NCBI GenBank assembly: GCA_038874435.1
Contig: JAVZCK010000011.1
Span: 1-64,000, forward strand
From: Thermoplasmata archaeon
GTDB taxonomy: Archaea; Thermoplasmatota; Thermoplasmata; Lutacidiplasmatales; SKW197
DNA length: 64,000 nucleotides
Direction: 5' to 3'
A program made the position numbers and the translations under genes. This document shows positions 1 to 7,956 of the stretch, piece after piece (position 1 is the stretch's first letter; each line of letters begins with the position of its first letter). Under the pieces are notes generated by a model. It was not told the origin of the DNA. It worked only from the letters and a program-made list of their open reading frames with translations, and ran no database searches.

Positions 1-13
1 ATAGGGGTGTAGG

Positions 14-40
14 CCGGGAAAAAATCAGTAGGTTTCCCGG
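14..40. repeat. Perfect 8-bp inverted repeat (hairpin)
   Basis: CCGGGAAA (14-21) and TTTCCCGG (33-40) are perfect reverse complements around an 11-base spacer. No T-run follows, so it is not a clear terminator. It could be an RNA hairpin at the end of an upstream transcript or a protein-binding site. The rest of 41-130 shows no gene that I can recognise. Confidence 0.4.
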
Positions 41-131
41 TAGTATGTCCACATCAATTCCCTTTCTAATGGTTTTTTGGGTAGTAGTGAGTATCTAGCT
101 TTTCCAACTTCTTCGGAGATACTGAAATCAC

Positions 132-146
132 CGAAAGGTTTAAATT
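132..146 (+). promoter_or_regulatory. BRE/TATA promoter of the 73-residue gene
   Basis: CGAAAG (132-137) followed by TTTAAATT (139-146) resembles an archaeal BRE plus TATA box. It predicts transcription starting near 168, about ten bases before the ATG at 178, with a purine-rich AAAAGGGG just before the start. Confidence 0.5.
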
Positions 147-177
147 TGAGTGTCAGTATAAACGAAAAGGGGAAACC

Positions 178-399
178 ATGAGAACATATGTAAAACTCCT
201 GTTCAATAGCGAAGGTAAACCTCCTCTTGAGGTAGTCAAGGACATGCGGAGCCTTGGGTTCAGACCAGAAGTCGGAGAATTTGATTTCTCCATAGGATGG
301 AAACTTCCATCAGAGTATGGCGAAATAGTCACAAATTTACATAAAATGCTTCACGGGAGCAAGGTTCTGTACTCTCTTGTAACTAGAGAAGAGGATTAA
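178..399 (+). CDS. Small uncharacterised protein, 73 residues
   Basis: I do not recognise a family. The protein is soluble, mixed alpha/beta in appearance, with no cysteine, no signal peptide and no membrane segment. It starts at ATG 178, preceded by a purine-rich AAAAGGGG and a plausible BRE/TATA element. It stands alone in front of the glycyl-tRNA synthetase gene, whose start lies 57 bases beyond its stop; T-rich sequence between them (about 400-430) may end its transcript. Its own promoter, clean start and acceptable codon pattern make it likely to be real, but its function is unknown. Confidence 0.6.
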   Translation: MRTYVKLLFNSEGKPPLEVVKDMRSLGFRPEVGEFDFSIGWKLPSEYGEIVTNLHKMLHGSKVLYSLVTREED

Positions 400-455
400 C
401 TTCTTTCTGATGATTTTTATTTTGATTTTTTCATCTCTTGTTTAAGGTGCAAAAT

Positions 456-1931
456 ATGAATGCTGAAGAACTCTATGCAATTTGTAAACGCAGGGGATTT
501 TTGTGGCAATCTGCAGAAATTTACAGCAGTATATCTGGCTTTTACGATTATGGGCATCTCGGTGCAGCATTAAAAAGAAATTGGGAAAATCTCTGGCTTA
601 GATTTTTTCTTTCGCTTAACGAAAACTATCATCTAATAGACACTCCCACCATAATGCCTGAGGCGGCGTTAAAAGCATCTGGCCATGTGGACCTTTTTAC
701 AGACTATCTTGTCACATGTAAGAATTGCAGTCAGCCATACAGAGCTGATGCATTGATTGAGGAAGTAACAGGTATTTATGCAGAAAGCCTGGGTGCATCT
801 GAACTGGATGCCAAAATCAAGGAGCTAAAAATTAAATGTCCCAGATGTGGGCATGAGGAATTTACAGAAGCCAGGCCATTCAACATGATGTTTCCTGTTT
901 CAATTGGAGCAACTGGCAAGGATAAGGGTTTTCTCCGTCCTGAGACCGCCCAGGGAGCTTATCTCAACTTTAACAGAGAGTTTGAAACCTGTAGGAGGAA
1001 ATTACCTTTAGGGCTTGCGATAATAGGCAGAGCTTACAGAAACGAAATTTCGCCAAGACAGGGACTTTATAGATTACGCGAACTAATTCAAGCAGAACTT
1101 CAGATATTTTTTGACCCTGAAAAATTCAACCAGCAATGTGAGTGTAGGAAAGTCTCCGAGAAACTATCAGTTGTGCTGGTTTCCCATCGCCCTGAAACTA
1201 GGTATTACACTGCAAGAGAATTGATGGAGTTTGGCCTGCCAGAATTTTATGTCTTTCATATGCTCCAAATCCAGAAATTTTACACTGAAGTTCTAGGTGT
1301 GCCTTTACAAAAATTCAGATTTTTTGAGAAATCCGAAAAAGAGAGAGCATTTTACAATAGGATTCACTTCGATGTGGAAGTTGAAATGGGAAGTTTGGGT
1401 GGTTTCAAGGAAGTTGCAGGTTTGCACTATCGTGGTGATTATGACCTCACAAGACACCAAACAATGAGTAAGGTGAGCCACGAGGTCAACATTGATGGAA
1501 GAAAATTTGTACCCCATGTGCTTGAGCTAAGCTTCGGTGTAGATCGGAACATTTGGGCTCTCCTCGACCTTTTTATGGAAAGAGAAAAAGACAGAAATGT
1601 GCTCAAGCTTAAGCCTTATCTATCTCCCTATCATTGTGGTATTTTCCCGCTTTTTAAGAAGGATGGACTAGATAAGGTCGCAGTTGAGATTTACGAGAGA
1701 TTGAAGAGAGATTTTAGGGTTTTTTACGATGATTCTGGCTCAATTGGGAGAAGGTATGCGAGAATGGATGAGATTGGCACACCATTCTGTATCACCGTGG
1801 ACTATGAAACAATCCAGGATGGTGAATTGAAGGATACGGTAACGATTAGATTTAGAGATACCACTAACCAGGAAAGAGTGAAAATTTCACAACTCCCAGA
1901 ATATCTGGGTAAATTTTTATTGCCGTCATAG
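456..1931 (+). CDS. glyS: Glycyl-tRNA synthetase, archaeal/eukaryal dimeric type
   Basis: Class II aminoacyl-tRNA synthetase that charges tRNA-Gly with glycine in the cytoplasm. Seen in the 491-residue product: an N-terminal [11 protein letters not shown] / [12 protein letters not shown] block typical of alpha2 GlyRS, an insertion with CKNC and CPRC pairs (probable zinc site), the glycine-recognition stretch [12 protein letters not shown], class II motif 2 ([13 protein letters not shown]), motif 3 ([15 protein letters not shown]) and a C-terminal anticodon-binding domain beginning near [11 protein letters not shown]. An upstream in-frame TTG at 438 is possible, but ATG 456 has AAGGTG (444-449) six bases upstream and gives the usual N-terminus, so I chose 456. 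It appears monocistronic. Identification is secure. Confidence 0.96.
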   Translation: MNAEELYAICKRRGFLWQSAEIYSSISGFYDYGHLGAALKRNWENLWLRFFLSLNENYHLIDTPTIMPEAALKASGHVDLFTDYLVTCKNCSQPYRADALIEEVTGIYAESLGASELDAKIKELKIKCPRCGHEEFTEARPFNMMFPVSIGATGKDKGFLRPETAQGAYLNFNREFETCRRKLPLGLAIIGRAYRNEISPRQGLYRLRELIQAELQIFFDPEKFNQQCECRKVSEKLSVVLVSHRPETRYYTARELMEFGLPEFYVFHMLQIQKFYTEVLGVPLQKFRFFEKSEKERAFYNRIHFDVEVEMGSLGGFKEVAGLHYRGDYDLTRHQTMSKVSHEVNIDGRKFVPHVLELSFGVDRNIWALLDLFMEREKDRNVLKLKPYLSPYHCGIFPLFKKDGLDKVAVEIYERLKRDFRVFYDDSGSIGRRYARMDEIGTPFCITVDYETIQDGELKDTVTIRFRDTTNQERVKISQLPEYLGKFLLPS

Positions 1932-1978
1932 ACATCTTTATTAACAATTTCTGCTTTCTCCTTCACAGGCGAATGTTA

Positions 1979-1985
1979 AAAGGAG
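1979..1985 (+). promoter_or_regulatory. Ribosome binding site deciding the rubredoxin start
   Basis: AAAGGAG eight bases before ATG 1994 shows that the earlier in-frame ATG at 1973 is not the start. A TATA-like CTTTATTAAC near 1935-1945 is a candidate promoter for the oxygen-defence operon. Confidence 0.6.
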
Positions 1986-1993
1986 TTGGGAAA

Positions 1994-2161
1994 ATGGTGG
2001 ATAATACAAAATATGTATGTCAGGTGTGTGGATATATCTATGACCCTGAAAAGGGTGATCCGGATGCGGGAATTCCCCCAGGCACAGCATTTGAGGATTT
2101 GCCTGATACCTGGGTGTGTCCAGTTTGTGGAGCTAGCAAATCATCCTTTGAGAGGATGTGA
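1994..2161 (+). CDS. rub: Rubredoxin
   Basis: Small one-electron carrier with a single Fe bound by four cysteines. The 55-residue product shows the two classical knuckles, CQVCGYIYD near the N-terminus and CPVCGAS near the C-terminus, separated by the conserved [15 protein letters not shown] and LPDTWVCP segments. It is the first gene of a five-gene operon and its stop overlaps the region just before the FprA start (2164). In anaerobes rubredoxin typically reduces flavodiiron proteins, superoxide reductase and rubrerythrin, and all three are encoded immediately downstream, so it is probably their shared electron donor (inference). Confidence 0.97.
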   Translation: MVDNTKYVCQVCGYIYDPEKGDPDAGIPPGTAFEDLPDTWVCPVCGASKSSFERM

Positions 2162-2163
2162 GT

Positions 2164-3339
2164 ATGCCAAGAAAACTTGTTGATGGTGTCTACGAGGTTG
2201 GAGTTATTGACTGGGACAGGAAACTCTTCGATGAACTCATTCCGCTTCCTCATGGCACGAGTTATAACGCTTACCTGATTACTGGCTCAGAGAAAACTGC
2301 GTTGATAGATACTGTGGACACTGGTAGAGCAACAGAATTGCTTGAACATATTCACTCGCTTGCGGTAAACTCAATCGATTATGTGATTGCTAATCATGGA
2401 GAGCAGGACCATTCTGGCAGCATACCAGAGGTGCTTGAGGCATTTCCAATGGCAAAGGTTGTGACAAACCAGAAATGTAAGGAGTTGCTGAAGGCACTAC
2501 TTCATGTTCCTGATGAAAAATTCATTGTTGTTGCTGATGGCGAGAAACTCTCGCTCGGAAACAAAACGCTCACATTCATCCTCGCCCCATGGGTTCACTG
2601 GCCTGAAACAATGCTCACCTATCTTGAAGAAGATAAGATTCTTTTTCCCTGCGACTTATTCGGCTCCCATTTAGCAACCAGCAAGTTGTTTGTGGAAAGC
2701 AGATGCGGTATTGAGGAACATGCTAAACGCTACTATGCAGAAATCATGATGCCGTTCAGAAACAACATTGTCTCGCATCTGGAAAAATTGAAAAAGTTTG
2801 ATATAAAGATGATCGCACCAAGCCATGGACCGATGCACGCTAAACCAGAGGTTATTCTGGAGCTTTACAGAGAATGGGTTTCTGAAAAACCAGCAAATAA
2901 AGTACTTGTCCTATATGTTTCTATGCACGGAAGCACAAAAAAAGCGATTAACTACTTCGTTGAAAAACTTGTTTCAACTGGAATGCAGGTGAAACAGATT
3001 GATTTGGCTCATGCAGACATTGGTGAAATTGCAATAGAGCTCGTAGATTCTGCAACTGTAATTCTTGGAACTCCGACAGTGCTCGCAGGTGCCCATCCTG
3101 CTGCCGTTTATGCAACCTACTTACTCAATGCTCTACGCCCAAAGACAAAGTTCGTTGGTTTAATTGTTTCTTATGGCTGGGGTGGGAGAGCGATAGAGCA
3201 GATAAAGGGCATGCTTACAAATATAAAACCAGTTTTGCTTGAGCCAGTTTACATTCACGGGTTGCCTGCAGAAGCGGACTATCGTGCGATTGATAAGCTT
3301 GCAGAGGAGGTAAAGCATCGTCATGAAACTGAACTTTAG
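2164..3339 (+). CDS. fprA: F420H2/rubredoxin-dependent flavodiiron protein (FprA)
   Basis: Reduces O2 to water (or NO to N2O) in the cytoplasm. The 391-residue protein has the usual two domains. The N-terminal metallo-beta-lactamase-like diiron domain carries NHGEQDHSGS (the HxExDH ligand motif), a later His in HWPETM, an Asp in FPCDLFGSH and the His of SHGPMH. The C-terminal flavodoxin domain starts at VLVLYVSMHGSTKKA with the FMN phosphate loop. Length is normal for the family. A GTG at 2158 is in frame, but ATG 2164 after GAGAGG is preferred. It lies between rubredoxin and desulfoferrodoxin, as expected for an oxygen-detoxification operon. Whether F420H2 or rubredoxin is the donor cannot be read from sequence. 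Confidence 0.95.
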   Translation: MPRKLVDGVYEVGVIDWDRKLFDELIPLPHGTSYNAYLITGSEKTALIDTVDTGRATELLEHIHSLAVNSIDYVIANHGEQDHSGSIPEVLEAFPMAKVVTNQKCKELLKALLHVPDEKFIVVADGEKLSLGNKTLTFILAPWVHWPETMLTYLEEDKILFPCDLFGSHLATSKLFVESRCGIEEHAKRYYAEIMMPFRNNIVSHLEKLKKFDIKMIAPSHGPMHAKPEVILELYREWVSEKPANKVLVLYVSMHGSTKKAINYFVEKLVSTGMQVKQIDLAHADIGEIAIELVDSATVILGTPTVLAGAHPAAVYATYLLNALRPKTKFVGLIVSYGWGGRAIEQIKGMLTNIKPVLLEPVYIHGLPAEADYRAIDKLAEEVKHRHETEL

Positions 3340-3348
3340 GGTCAAACA

Positions 3349-3365
3349 CCTCAGTTCCGCTGAGG
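3349..3365 (+). other. Intercistronic hairpin between fprA and dfx
   Basis: CCTCAG (3349-3354) and CTGAGG (3360-3365) can pair around a five-base TTCCG loop. It lies in the only long gap of the oxygen-defence operon and could stabilise or partly terminate the transcript. Confidence 0.4.
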
Positions 3366-3396
3366 TGATGACAGAAAAAGAAGAAGAGGTGAAAAA

Positions 3397-3777
3397 ATGA
3401 CAGAATTGGGACAAATATATAAATGCCAGATATGTGGGAATATAGTGGCTGTGGTCCACGCAGGGGCTGGAAAACTTGTATGCTGCGGCCAGCCAATGAC
3501 CTTGATGGAGCCAAAGAGAGAAGAGCAGGGAAAGGAAAAACATTTGCCAGTGGTGACGAAGACAGCGACGGGAATCCATGTGGCAGTGGGTTCTGTTGCC
3601 CATCCAATGGAGGAGAAACACTACATTGAGTGGATTGAGGCAATAACTGAGAAAGGCACTTACATAAGACATCTAAAGCCAGGGGATAAGCCAGAGGCCG
3701 ACTTTGAGATTTCTGAGAAAGTACTTGCAGTGAGGGAGTACTGCAACATCCATGGACTCTGGGAAACAAGATTGTGA
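3397..3777 (+). CDS. dfx: Desulfoferrodoxin (superoxide reductase)
   Basis: Reduces superoxide to hydrogen peroxide without making oxygen. The 126-residue protein has an N-terminal desulforedoxin-like FeCys4 domain (CQICGNI then the CCGQPM pair) and a C-terminal neelaredoxin domain whose His4Cys centre is visible as [17 protein letters not shown] and the terminal CNIHGLW. AGAGGTG sits before ATG 3397. A 57-base gap separates it from fprA and includes an inverted repeat around CCTCAGTTCCGCTGAGG (3349-3365), a possible intercistronic hairpin. It is followed by peroxiredoxin, which would remove the peroxide it makes. Confidence 0.96.
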   Translation: MTELGQIYKCQICGNIVAVVHAGAGKLVCCGQPMTLMEPKREEQGKEKHLPVVTKTATGIHVAVGSVAHPMEEKHYIEWIEAITEKGTYIRHLKPGDKPEADFEISEKVLAVREYCNIHGLWETRL

Positions 3778-3787
3778 GGTGGTAGAG

Positions 3788-4444
3788 ATGGAAGGAAAAA
3801 TGCCTTTGCTCGGTGAGAATTTGCCTCCAATGGAGGTGAAAACCACACAGGGAATGATGAAACTACCAGATGCTTTCAAGGGCAAATGGTTCATACTGTT
3901 TAGCCACCCTGCTGACTACACGCCAGTTTGTACAACAGAGTTTGTGGCTTTCCAGAAGAGATACGAGGATTTCAGAAAACTAAATTGTGAGCTTATTGGC
4001 TTGAGCATAGACCAGATTTTCTCTCATCTCAAGTGGCTTGAGTGGATACAGGAAAAACTTGGTGTTGAGATAACCTTCCCGCTTATTGCCGACGATGTGG
4101 GCAGGGTCGCAAACATGCTTGGCCTAATCCATCCAGCTAAAGGGATGAGCACAGTTAGGGCCGTGTTTATTATTGACCCGAATGGAATAATCAGAGCAAT
4201 TCTTTACTATCCACAAGAACTTGGCAGAAATATGGATGAAATTCTGAGAATGGTAAAGGGGTTGCAAACTGTGGACGCAAATAAGGTGGCAATTCCCGCA
4301 AACTGGCCAAACAATGAGTTGATTGGGGACAAGGTGATTGTCCCTCCAGCAAGCACGATTGCAGACAAGAAGAAAAGAGAGGAAAGCAAGGCAAAAGGTG
4401 AAATAGAGTGTTTTGATTGGTGGTTATGCTACAAAAAATTGTGA
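3788..4444 (+). CDS. prx: Peroxiredoxin, archaeal Prx6-like
   Basis: Thiol peroxidase that reduces H2O2 and organic peroxides. The 218-residue product shows the peroxidatic motif [12 protein letters not shown], the conserved Arg in [13 protein letters not shown], and a long C-terminal dimerisation tail ending in [12 protein letters not shown], whose two cysteines match the resolving-cysteine region of archaeal Prx6-type enzymes. An in-frame ATG at 3752 overlaps desulfoferrodoxin; ATG 3788, five bases after GAGGTGG, is the supported start. The stop of desulfoferrodoxin (TGA) is part of that ribosome binding site, so the two genes are translationally linked. Confidence 0.95.
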   Translation: MEGKMPLLGENLPPMEVKTTQGMMKLPDAFKGKWFILFSHPADYTPVCTTEFVAFQKRYEDFRKLNCELIGLSIDQIFSHLKWLEWIQEKLGVEITFPLIADDVGRVANMLGLIHPAKGMSTVRAVFIIDPNGIIRAILYYPQELGRNMDEILRMVKGLQTVDANKVAIPANWPNNELIGDKVIVPPASTIADKKKREESKAKGEIECFDWWLCYKKL

Positions 4445-4454
4445 GGTGGTAAAA

Positions 4455-5030
4455 ATGAAGAGTTTGAAAGGCACAAAAACGGAAAAAAACTTGCTAGCTG
4501 CGTTTGCTGGCGAATCTCAAGCCAGAAACCGTTATACCTACTTTGCCTCTCAAGCGAAGAAAGAGGGCTACGAGCAAATATCAGCAATCTTTCTGGAGAC
4601 GGCTGACAACGAAAAGGAGCATGCAAAGCGATTGTTTAAGTTTCTGGAAGGTGGCGAGGTCGAAATCTGCGGTGCTTTTCCAGCTGGGAAAATCGGCACA
4701 ACTGCGGAGAACCTGAAAGCGGCGGCTGCTGGGGAAAACTATGAACACACGCGCATGTACCCGGAGTTTGCAAAAATTGCTGAAGAAGAAGGATTTTCAG
4801 AGATTGCAGCAGTGTTCAGGGCAATTGCAAATGCAGAGAAGCAGCATGAGAAAAGGTATCTGGGCTTGCTAAAGAACATAGAGGAGGGCAAGGTTTTCAA
4901 AAAGGACAAGCCAGTTAAATGGAAATGCAGAAACTGTGGCTATATCCATGAGGGCACTGAAGCACCTGAGATTTGCCCCGCATGTGCACATCCAAGAGCA
5001 TACTACGAACTTTTGGAGGAGAACTGGTAA
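4455..5030 (+). CDS. rbr: Rubrerythrin
   Basis: Diiron peroxidase that reduces H2O2 with electrons from rubredoxin. The 191-residue product has an N-terminal ferritin-like four-helix bundle with two ExxH-type ligand sets ([43 protein letters not shown]) and a C-terminal rubredoxin domain with CRNCGYIH and [17 protein letters not shown] 4455 follows TGAGGTGGT, in which the peroxiredoxin stop is fused to the ribosome binding site; the earlier in-frame ATG at 4413 is therefore rejected. It is the last gene of the operon and is followed by T-runs. Confidence 0.97.
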   Translation: MKSLKGTKTEKNLLAAFAGESQARNRYTYFASQAKKEGYEQISAIFLETADNEKEHAKRLFKFLEGGEVEICGAFPAGKIGTTAENLKAAAAGENYEHTRMYPEFAKIAEEEGFSEIAAVFRAIANAEKQHEKRYLGLLKNIEEGKVFKKDKPVKWKCRNCGYIHEGTEAPEICPACAHPRAYYELLEENW

Positions 5031-5045
5031 AACAAAAACTATTCA

Positions 5046-5069
5046 AATTTTTTTCTAGCATTTTTTCGT
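5046..5069 (+). terminator. T-rich terminator after rubrerythrin
   Basis: Two T-runs (around 5048-5054 and 5062-5067) sit 15-40 bases after the rubrerythrin stop. Archaeal RNA polymerase terminates at such T-tracts, and the next gene has its own promoter-like AT-rich element. Confidence 0.45.
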
Positions 5070-5136
5070 AGAAATAGTGACTCAAAAACTGCCATCTACC
5101 ACAAACAATTTTAATGGGTAAGGTTTGCTCAAAACC

Positions 5137-6303
5137 ATGGAAATCAGCCAGTGCACTTTCTCAAAAAAAGACAGGAACTGCACTCTCTTCATTTCCACTG
5201 CTGGCTGGATTTTTGACGCTTACGACATCGTGCTCTTCTCAATTCTCAGCATCTACATCCTGCCAGCTCTCAATGTCACATCTCAAACATACTCAATTAT
5301 TTTCGGTGTCCAGCTTGCAACTACTGCAGTTGGAGGTGTGCTCTTCGGCATCCTGGCTGACAAGATTGGGAAGCGAGAAGCCCTTACAATTGATTTTGTG
5401 GTCTACTCCCTCTCAACCATCCTGATATTTTTCTCCTATGACTGGCTATCTCTCTTGTTCGCAAGATTTGTCTCTGGTTTGGCTATCGGTGGGGAATGGG
5501 GTATAAGTTCTTCATTGCTCAATGATGTCTTGGGGAAACAGCACAGGGGACTTGGATTTGGCATCCTTCAATCAGGCTGGAGTGTCGGTGTTGGTGCAGC
5601 AGCCCTTTCAGCAAGGTTCGTGGCTGAAACAATTGGCTGGAGGTATTCCTTCCTCATAGGTGTACTTGCTCTTCTCCTTGCCAGCTATGTTTACTTCAAT
5701 GTGCCCCATATCTCTCCAAAACTTCACAGCTTCAGGAAAGCACTGAAAGGTGTGGCTCTAAAACCGCTGGCTGTTGCGCTGTGCGTTTCAGTTCTCGGCA
5801 TGTATGCATTCTATCTGGTATGGACCTGGCTACCCAGGGAACTGGTGAATTCAGGCATTCTCACCAGTGAGCAGATGTTCATCTTCATTGGACTTTCTGC
5901 CATAACCAATGGTTTAGGCCACATTCTTTTCGGACATCTATCTGATAAGTTTGGAAGAAGGAAAATTTTTGTATTATATACAGCTATTTTTGTGGTCGCT
6001 CTTCTATTAATCCTTTTCATCGTGCGAAAACCGTTGCTTGTGCTTGGTTCCCTGCTTTCTCTTCAGTTTGCATGTGGCTTTTTTGCTGGTTTTGGTCCCG
6101 CCTTTACAGAAATTTTCAGAGAAGACCTGAGAACAACAGGTACTTCTTTTATTTACAACACGGGCAGAGGTATCTCTGGCCTTCTGATAATGATAAATCT
6201 CCTTGGCGCCATCTCAGCAATCTTCAATCTCAGTATCCTCGCAGCCACCGCTGTTGCCTCGATCTCCGTAATTCTTGCAGCAATCCTGTATCAGCGGCTC
6301 TAA
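5137..6303 (+). CDS. MFS transporter
   Basis: Integral membrane carrier of the major facilitator superfamily, 388 residues, with about 12 hydrophobic segments. Motif A is present twice, as GILADKIGKREA in the loop after TM2 and GHLSDKFGRRK in the matching loop of the second half. The FDAYDIVLFS segment in TM1 and GISSSLLNDVLGKQHRG after TM4 resemble the metabolite:proton symporter branch (aromatic acid, sugar acid or sialic acid type). The substrate cannot be read from sequence. A TTG at 5125 is in frame; ATG 5137 is preferred because an AT-rich TATA-like element lies about 27 bases upstream (CAATTTTAAT), suggesting a leaderless transcript. It is convergent with the next gene, one base apart. 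Confidence 0.85.
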   Translation: MEISQCTFSKKDRNCTLFISTAGWIFDAYDIVLFSILSIYILPALNVTSQTYSIIFGVQLATTAVGGVLFGILADKIGKREALTIDFVVYSLSTILIFFSYDWLSLLFARFVSGLAIGGEWGISSSLLNDVLGKQHRGLGFGILQSGWSVGVGAAALSARFVAETIGWRYSFLIGVLALLLASYVYFNVPHISPKLHSFRKALKGVALKPLAVALCVSVLGMYAFYLVWTWLPRELVNSGILTSEQMFIFIGLSAITNGLGHILFGHLSDKFGRRKIFVLYTAIFVVALLLILFIVRKPLLVLGSLLSLQFACGFFAGFGPAFTEIFREDLRTTGTSFIYNTGRGISGLLIMINLLGAISAIFNLSILAATAVASISVILAAILYQRL

Positions 6304-6304
6304 C

Positions 6305-7822
6305 TTATACGATTGGCACAAACTTTATGTTTGGTGTCCCGAGCAATTCATCCGCCACAATTGCATATATTATTGTTCTTGGTTTGATTCCATAAATGCA
6401 GGGTGTCCTGTCTATATCTAGGATCTTGAAATATGTGTCAGCCATGTTTATGATTTCCTGAGTAACCTTCAAACCTGGCTTGAGTAAACCAATCCCAATA
6501 TCCTTTGAGACCTTTATTCTAGCAACTCCACTGAACAAGCTTTTGATGGCTGGTGCATCTCCCTGGATGTATTCTAGGGCATCGAAGCCAGTGTATTCTA
6601 TTATTGGTTTGTTTTCCTTACCTCTGATTGCCATCTCATTTTCCCGCCAAGTCCGTATCATTTCCTCTCTAGTCTTCGCAAGTGGCATTACATATGGATA
6701 AGGACTGGTTGCAGAGAAGTAGTCAGCGATTCTCACATATTTGTTGAAGAGTTCCTCAGAAACATACCTTGTTATCTCTTTCTTGAAACTCTCAGGATGC
6801 TCACCACCAGGCAGCACTGCAATGATGCCTCTTTCCTGCTTAAGGAAGTTTAACATTACTGGAATGAGTACAGCATTGTATTCCTCACTCCCTACATTGT
6901 CTGCAATTTCGAACACATTGTAGGAACCCTTTCTAAACCCACCACTCAGCAATCTATCCATATCAGGAATTCCAGTGCTGTAGTAGTTCTCTTTGTCGTA
7001 CTGGATGTTCCACTCTTTTTGAGAGGGTGGTGGATAATATGGTGTAAAGCTTGTGAACCTTCCATTTCTTAGTGTAAGTAGATAGTACGGCTGCTTAATT
7101 TCAGTAGCTCTCAACTTTTCCAGTGTTACATGTCTCACACGTTTCCTGTCAATCTCTCCTCTGCTCAAAGTAATCAGACCATCAACTAGATATTCAAGTC
7201 CACCTGCCTCTGGCTTTTCTAGAACAAATACCACATTGGTATTGGAGTTCTCTACAAGGTCCTTCTGGATTGTCATAACAAACTCTTCCATTTCAATCCC
7301 GTATTTGTGAGTGATGCCTTCAACGCTATCTATAACGAGCGTGGCTTTGTCTGGTAGCACATGCTCTATTCTCGCATAAATTCTTTCAATTTCTGGCATT
7401 CTATTCTGCTCTAGGAGTACAGTTAACCTCGTCCTATCTACTTTTGTTGGAGGGCCTCTTTCCTGGGAAATTGCTTTAAGAAACTCCTTTGCTGTCTCAA
7501 GCCGTTGTTCCTCCTCTGGTGGCACTTTTACCTCCTCTTCTTCAGAGGGTTTGTATAGAGCTTCAAGCAAAATTCTAGATGAATCAATTATCCTCCCACG
7601 CATTTCTTTTTCTTTAAGCCATGGAAATTGGGTATACAACGCATCATCAGATACCCTTGTAGAGAGGTAAAACGACTTATCTGGTTCTGCAAGTTCTTCA
7701 AGCATCTGAAGTGCAAATGTGGTCTTACCAGTACCTGCACCACCCTTTACCATCAAAGACCTACCGCCAGGCTTCTGAAAGAATTCTACGATTTCTTCAG
7801 GGATTGATATCTGTTTTGCCAT
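6305..7822 (-). CDS. GvpD-like / KaiC-like P-loop ATPase
   Basis: A 505-residue RecA-superfamily protein. Walker A is KGGAGTGKTTFAL near residue 25, and Walker B is ATLVIDSVEG around residue 160. The stretch FVLEKPEAGGLEYLVDGLITL resembles KaiC-type ATPases, which is why I link it to archaeal GvpD-like regulators. The C-terminal half contains a second KaiC-like segment (STGIPDMDRLLSGGFRKGSYNVFEIA) without an intact Walker A. No gas vesicle structural genes are in the window, so a gas vesicle role is not implied; a regulatory or signalling ATPase is more likely. AGGGGTG precedes ATG 7822. It is divergent from the beta-CASP nuclease and the two share a short AT-rich promoter region. Confidence 0.75.
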   Translation of the reverse strand: MAKQISIPEEIVEFFQKPGGRSLMVKGGAGTGKTTFALQMLEELAEPDKSFYLSTRVSDDALYTQFPWLKEKEMRGRIIDSSRILLEALYKPSEEEEVKVPPEEEQRLETAKEFLKAISQERGPPTKVDRTRLTVLLEQNRMPEIERIYARIEHVLPDKATLVIDSVEGITHKYGIEMEEFVMTIQKDLVENSNTNVVFVLEKPEAGGLEYLVDGLITLSRGEIDRKRVRHVTLEKLRATEIKQPYYLLTLRNGRFTSFTPYYPPPSQKEWNIQYDKENYYSTGIPDMDRLLSGGFRKGSYNVFEIADNVGSEEYNAVLIPVMLNFLKQERGIIAVLPGGEHPESFKKEITRYVSEELFNKYVRIADYFSATSPYPYVMPLAKTREEMIRTWRENEMAIRGKENKPIIEYTGFDALEYIQGDAPAIKSLFSGVARIKVSKDIGIGLLKPGLKVTQEIINMADTYFKILDIDRTPCIYGIKPRTIIYAIVADELLGTPNIKFVPIV

Positions 7823-7856
7823 TTGGACACCCCTTGTTTTTCTCCTATATTACAAA

Positions 7857-7867
7857 CTTATTTATAA
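7857..7867 (-). promoter_or_regulatory. TATA box of the GvpD-like gene
   Basis: GATTATAAATAAG on the minus strand is centred about 40 bases before ATG 7822, predicting a short leader that contains the AGGGGTG ribosome binding site. Confidence 0.45.
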
Positions 7868-7956
7868 TCTTTCTCTTGAGTGTGCAAGCGGCACATCTTT
7901 TTTTTTCTTTAAACAACAGATACATTCATAAACTCCTACCTATAAGCCTATTCCCA

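Noticed and set aside
3160-3769. Long antisense open frames opposite fprA and desulfoferrodoxin
   Set aside because: They lie wholly over genes with clear family motifs, have no promoter or ribosome binding site and no recognisable domains.
6305-7822. Gas vesicle locus
   Set aside because: Only a GvpD-like ATPase is present; no GvpA, GvpF or GvpN genes lie nearby.
7711-7956. N-terminal extension of the beta-CASP nuclease
   Set aside because: It overlaps the divergent GvpD-like gene and its promoter, and family members begin at the MRIKFLGG segment.
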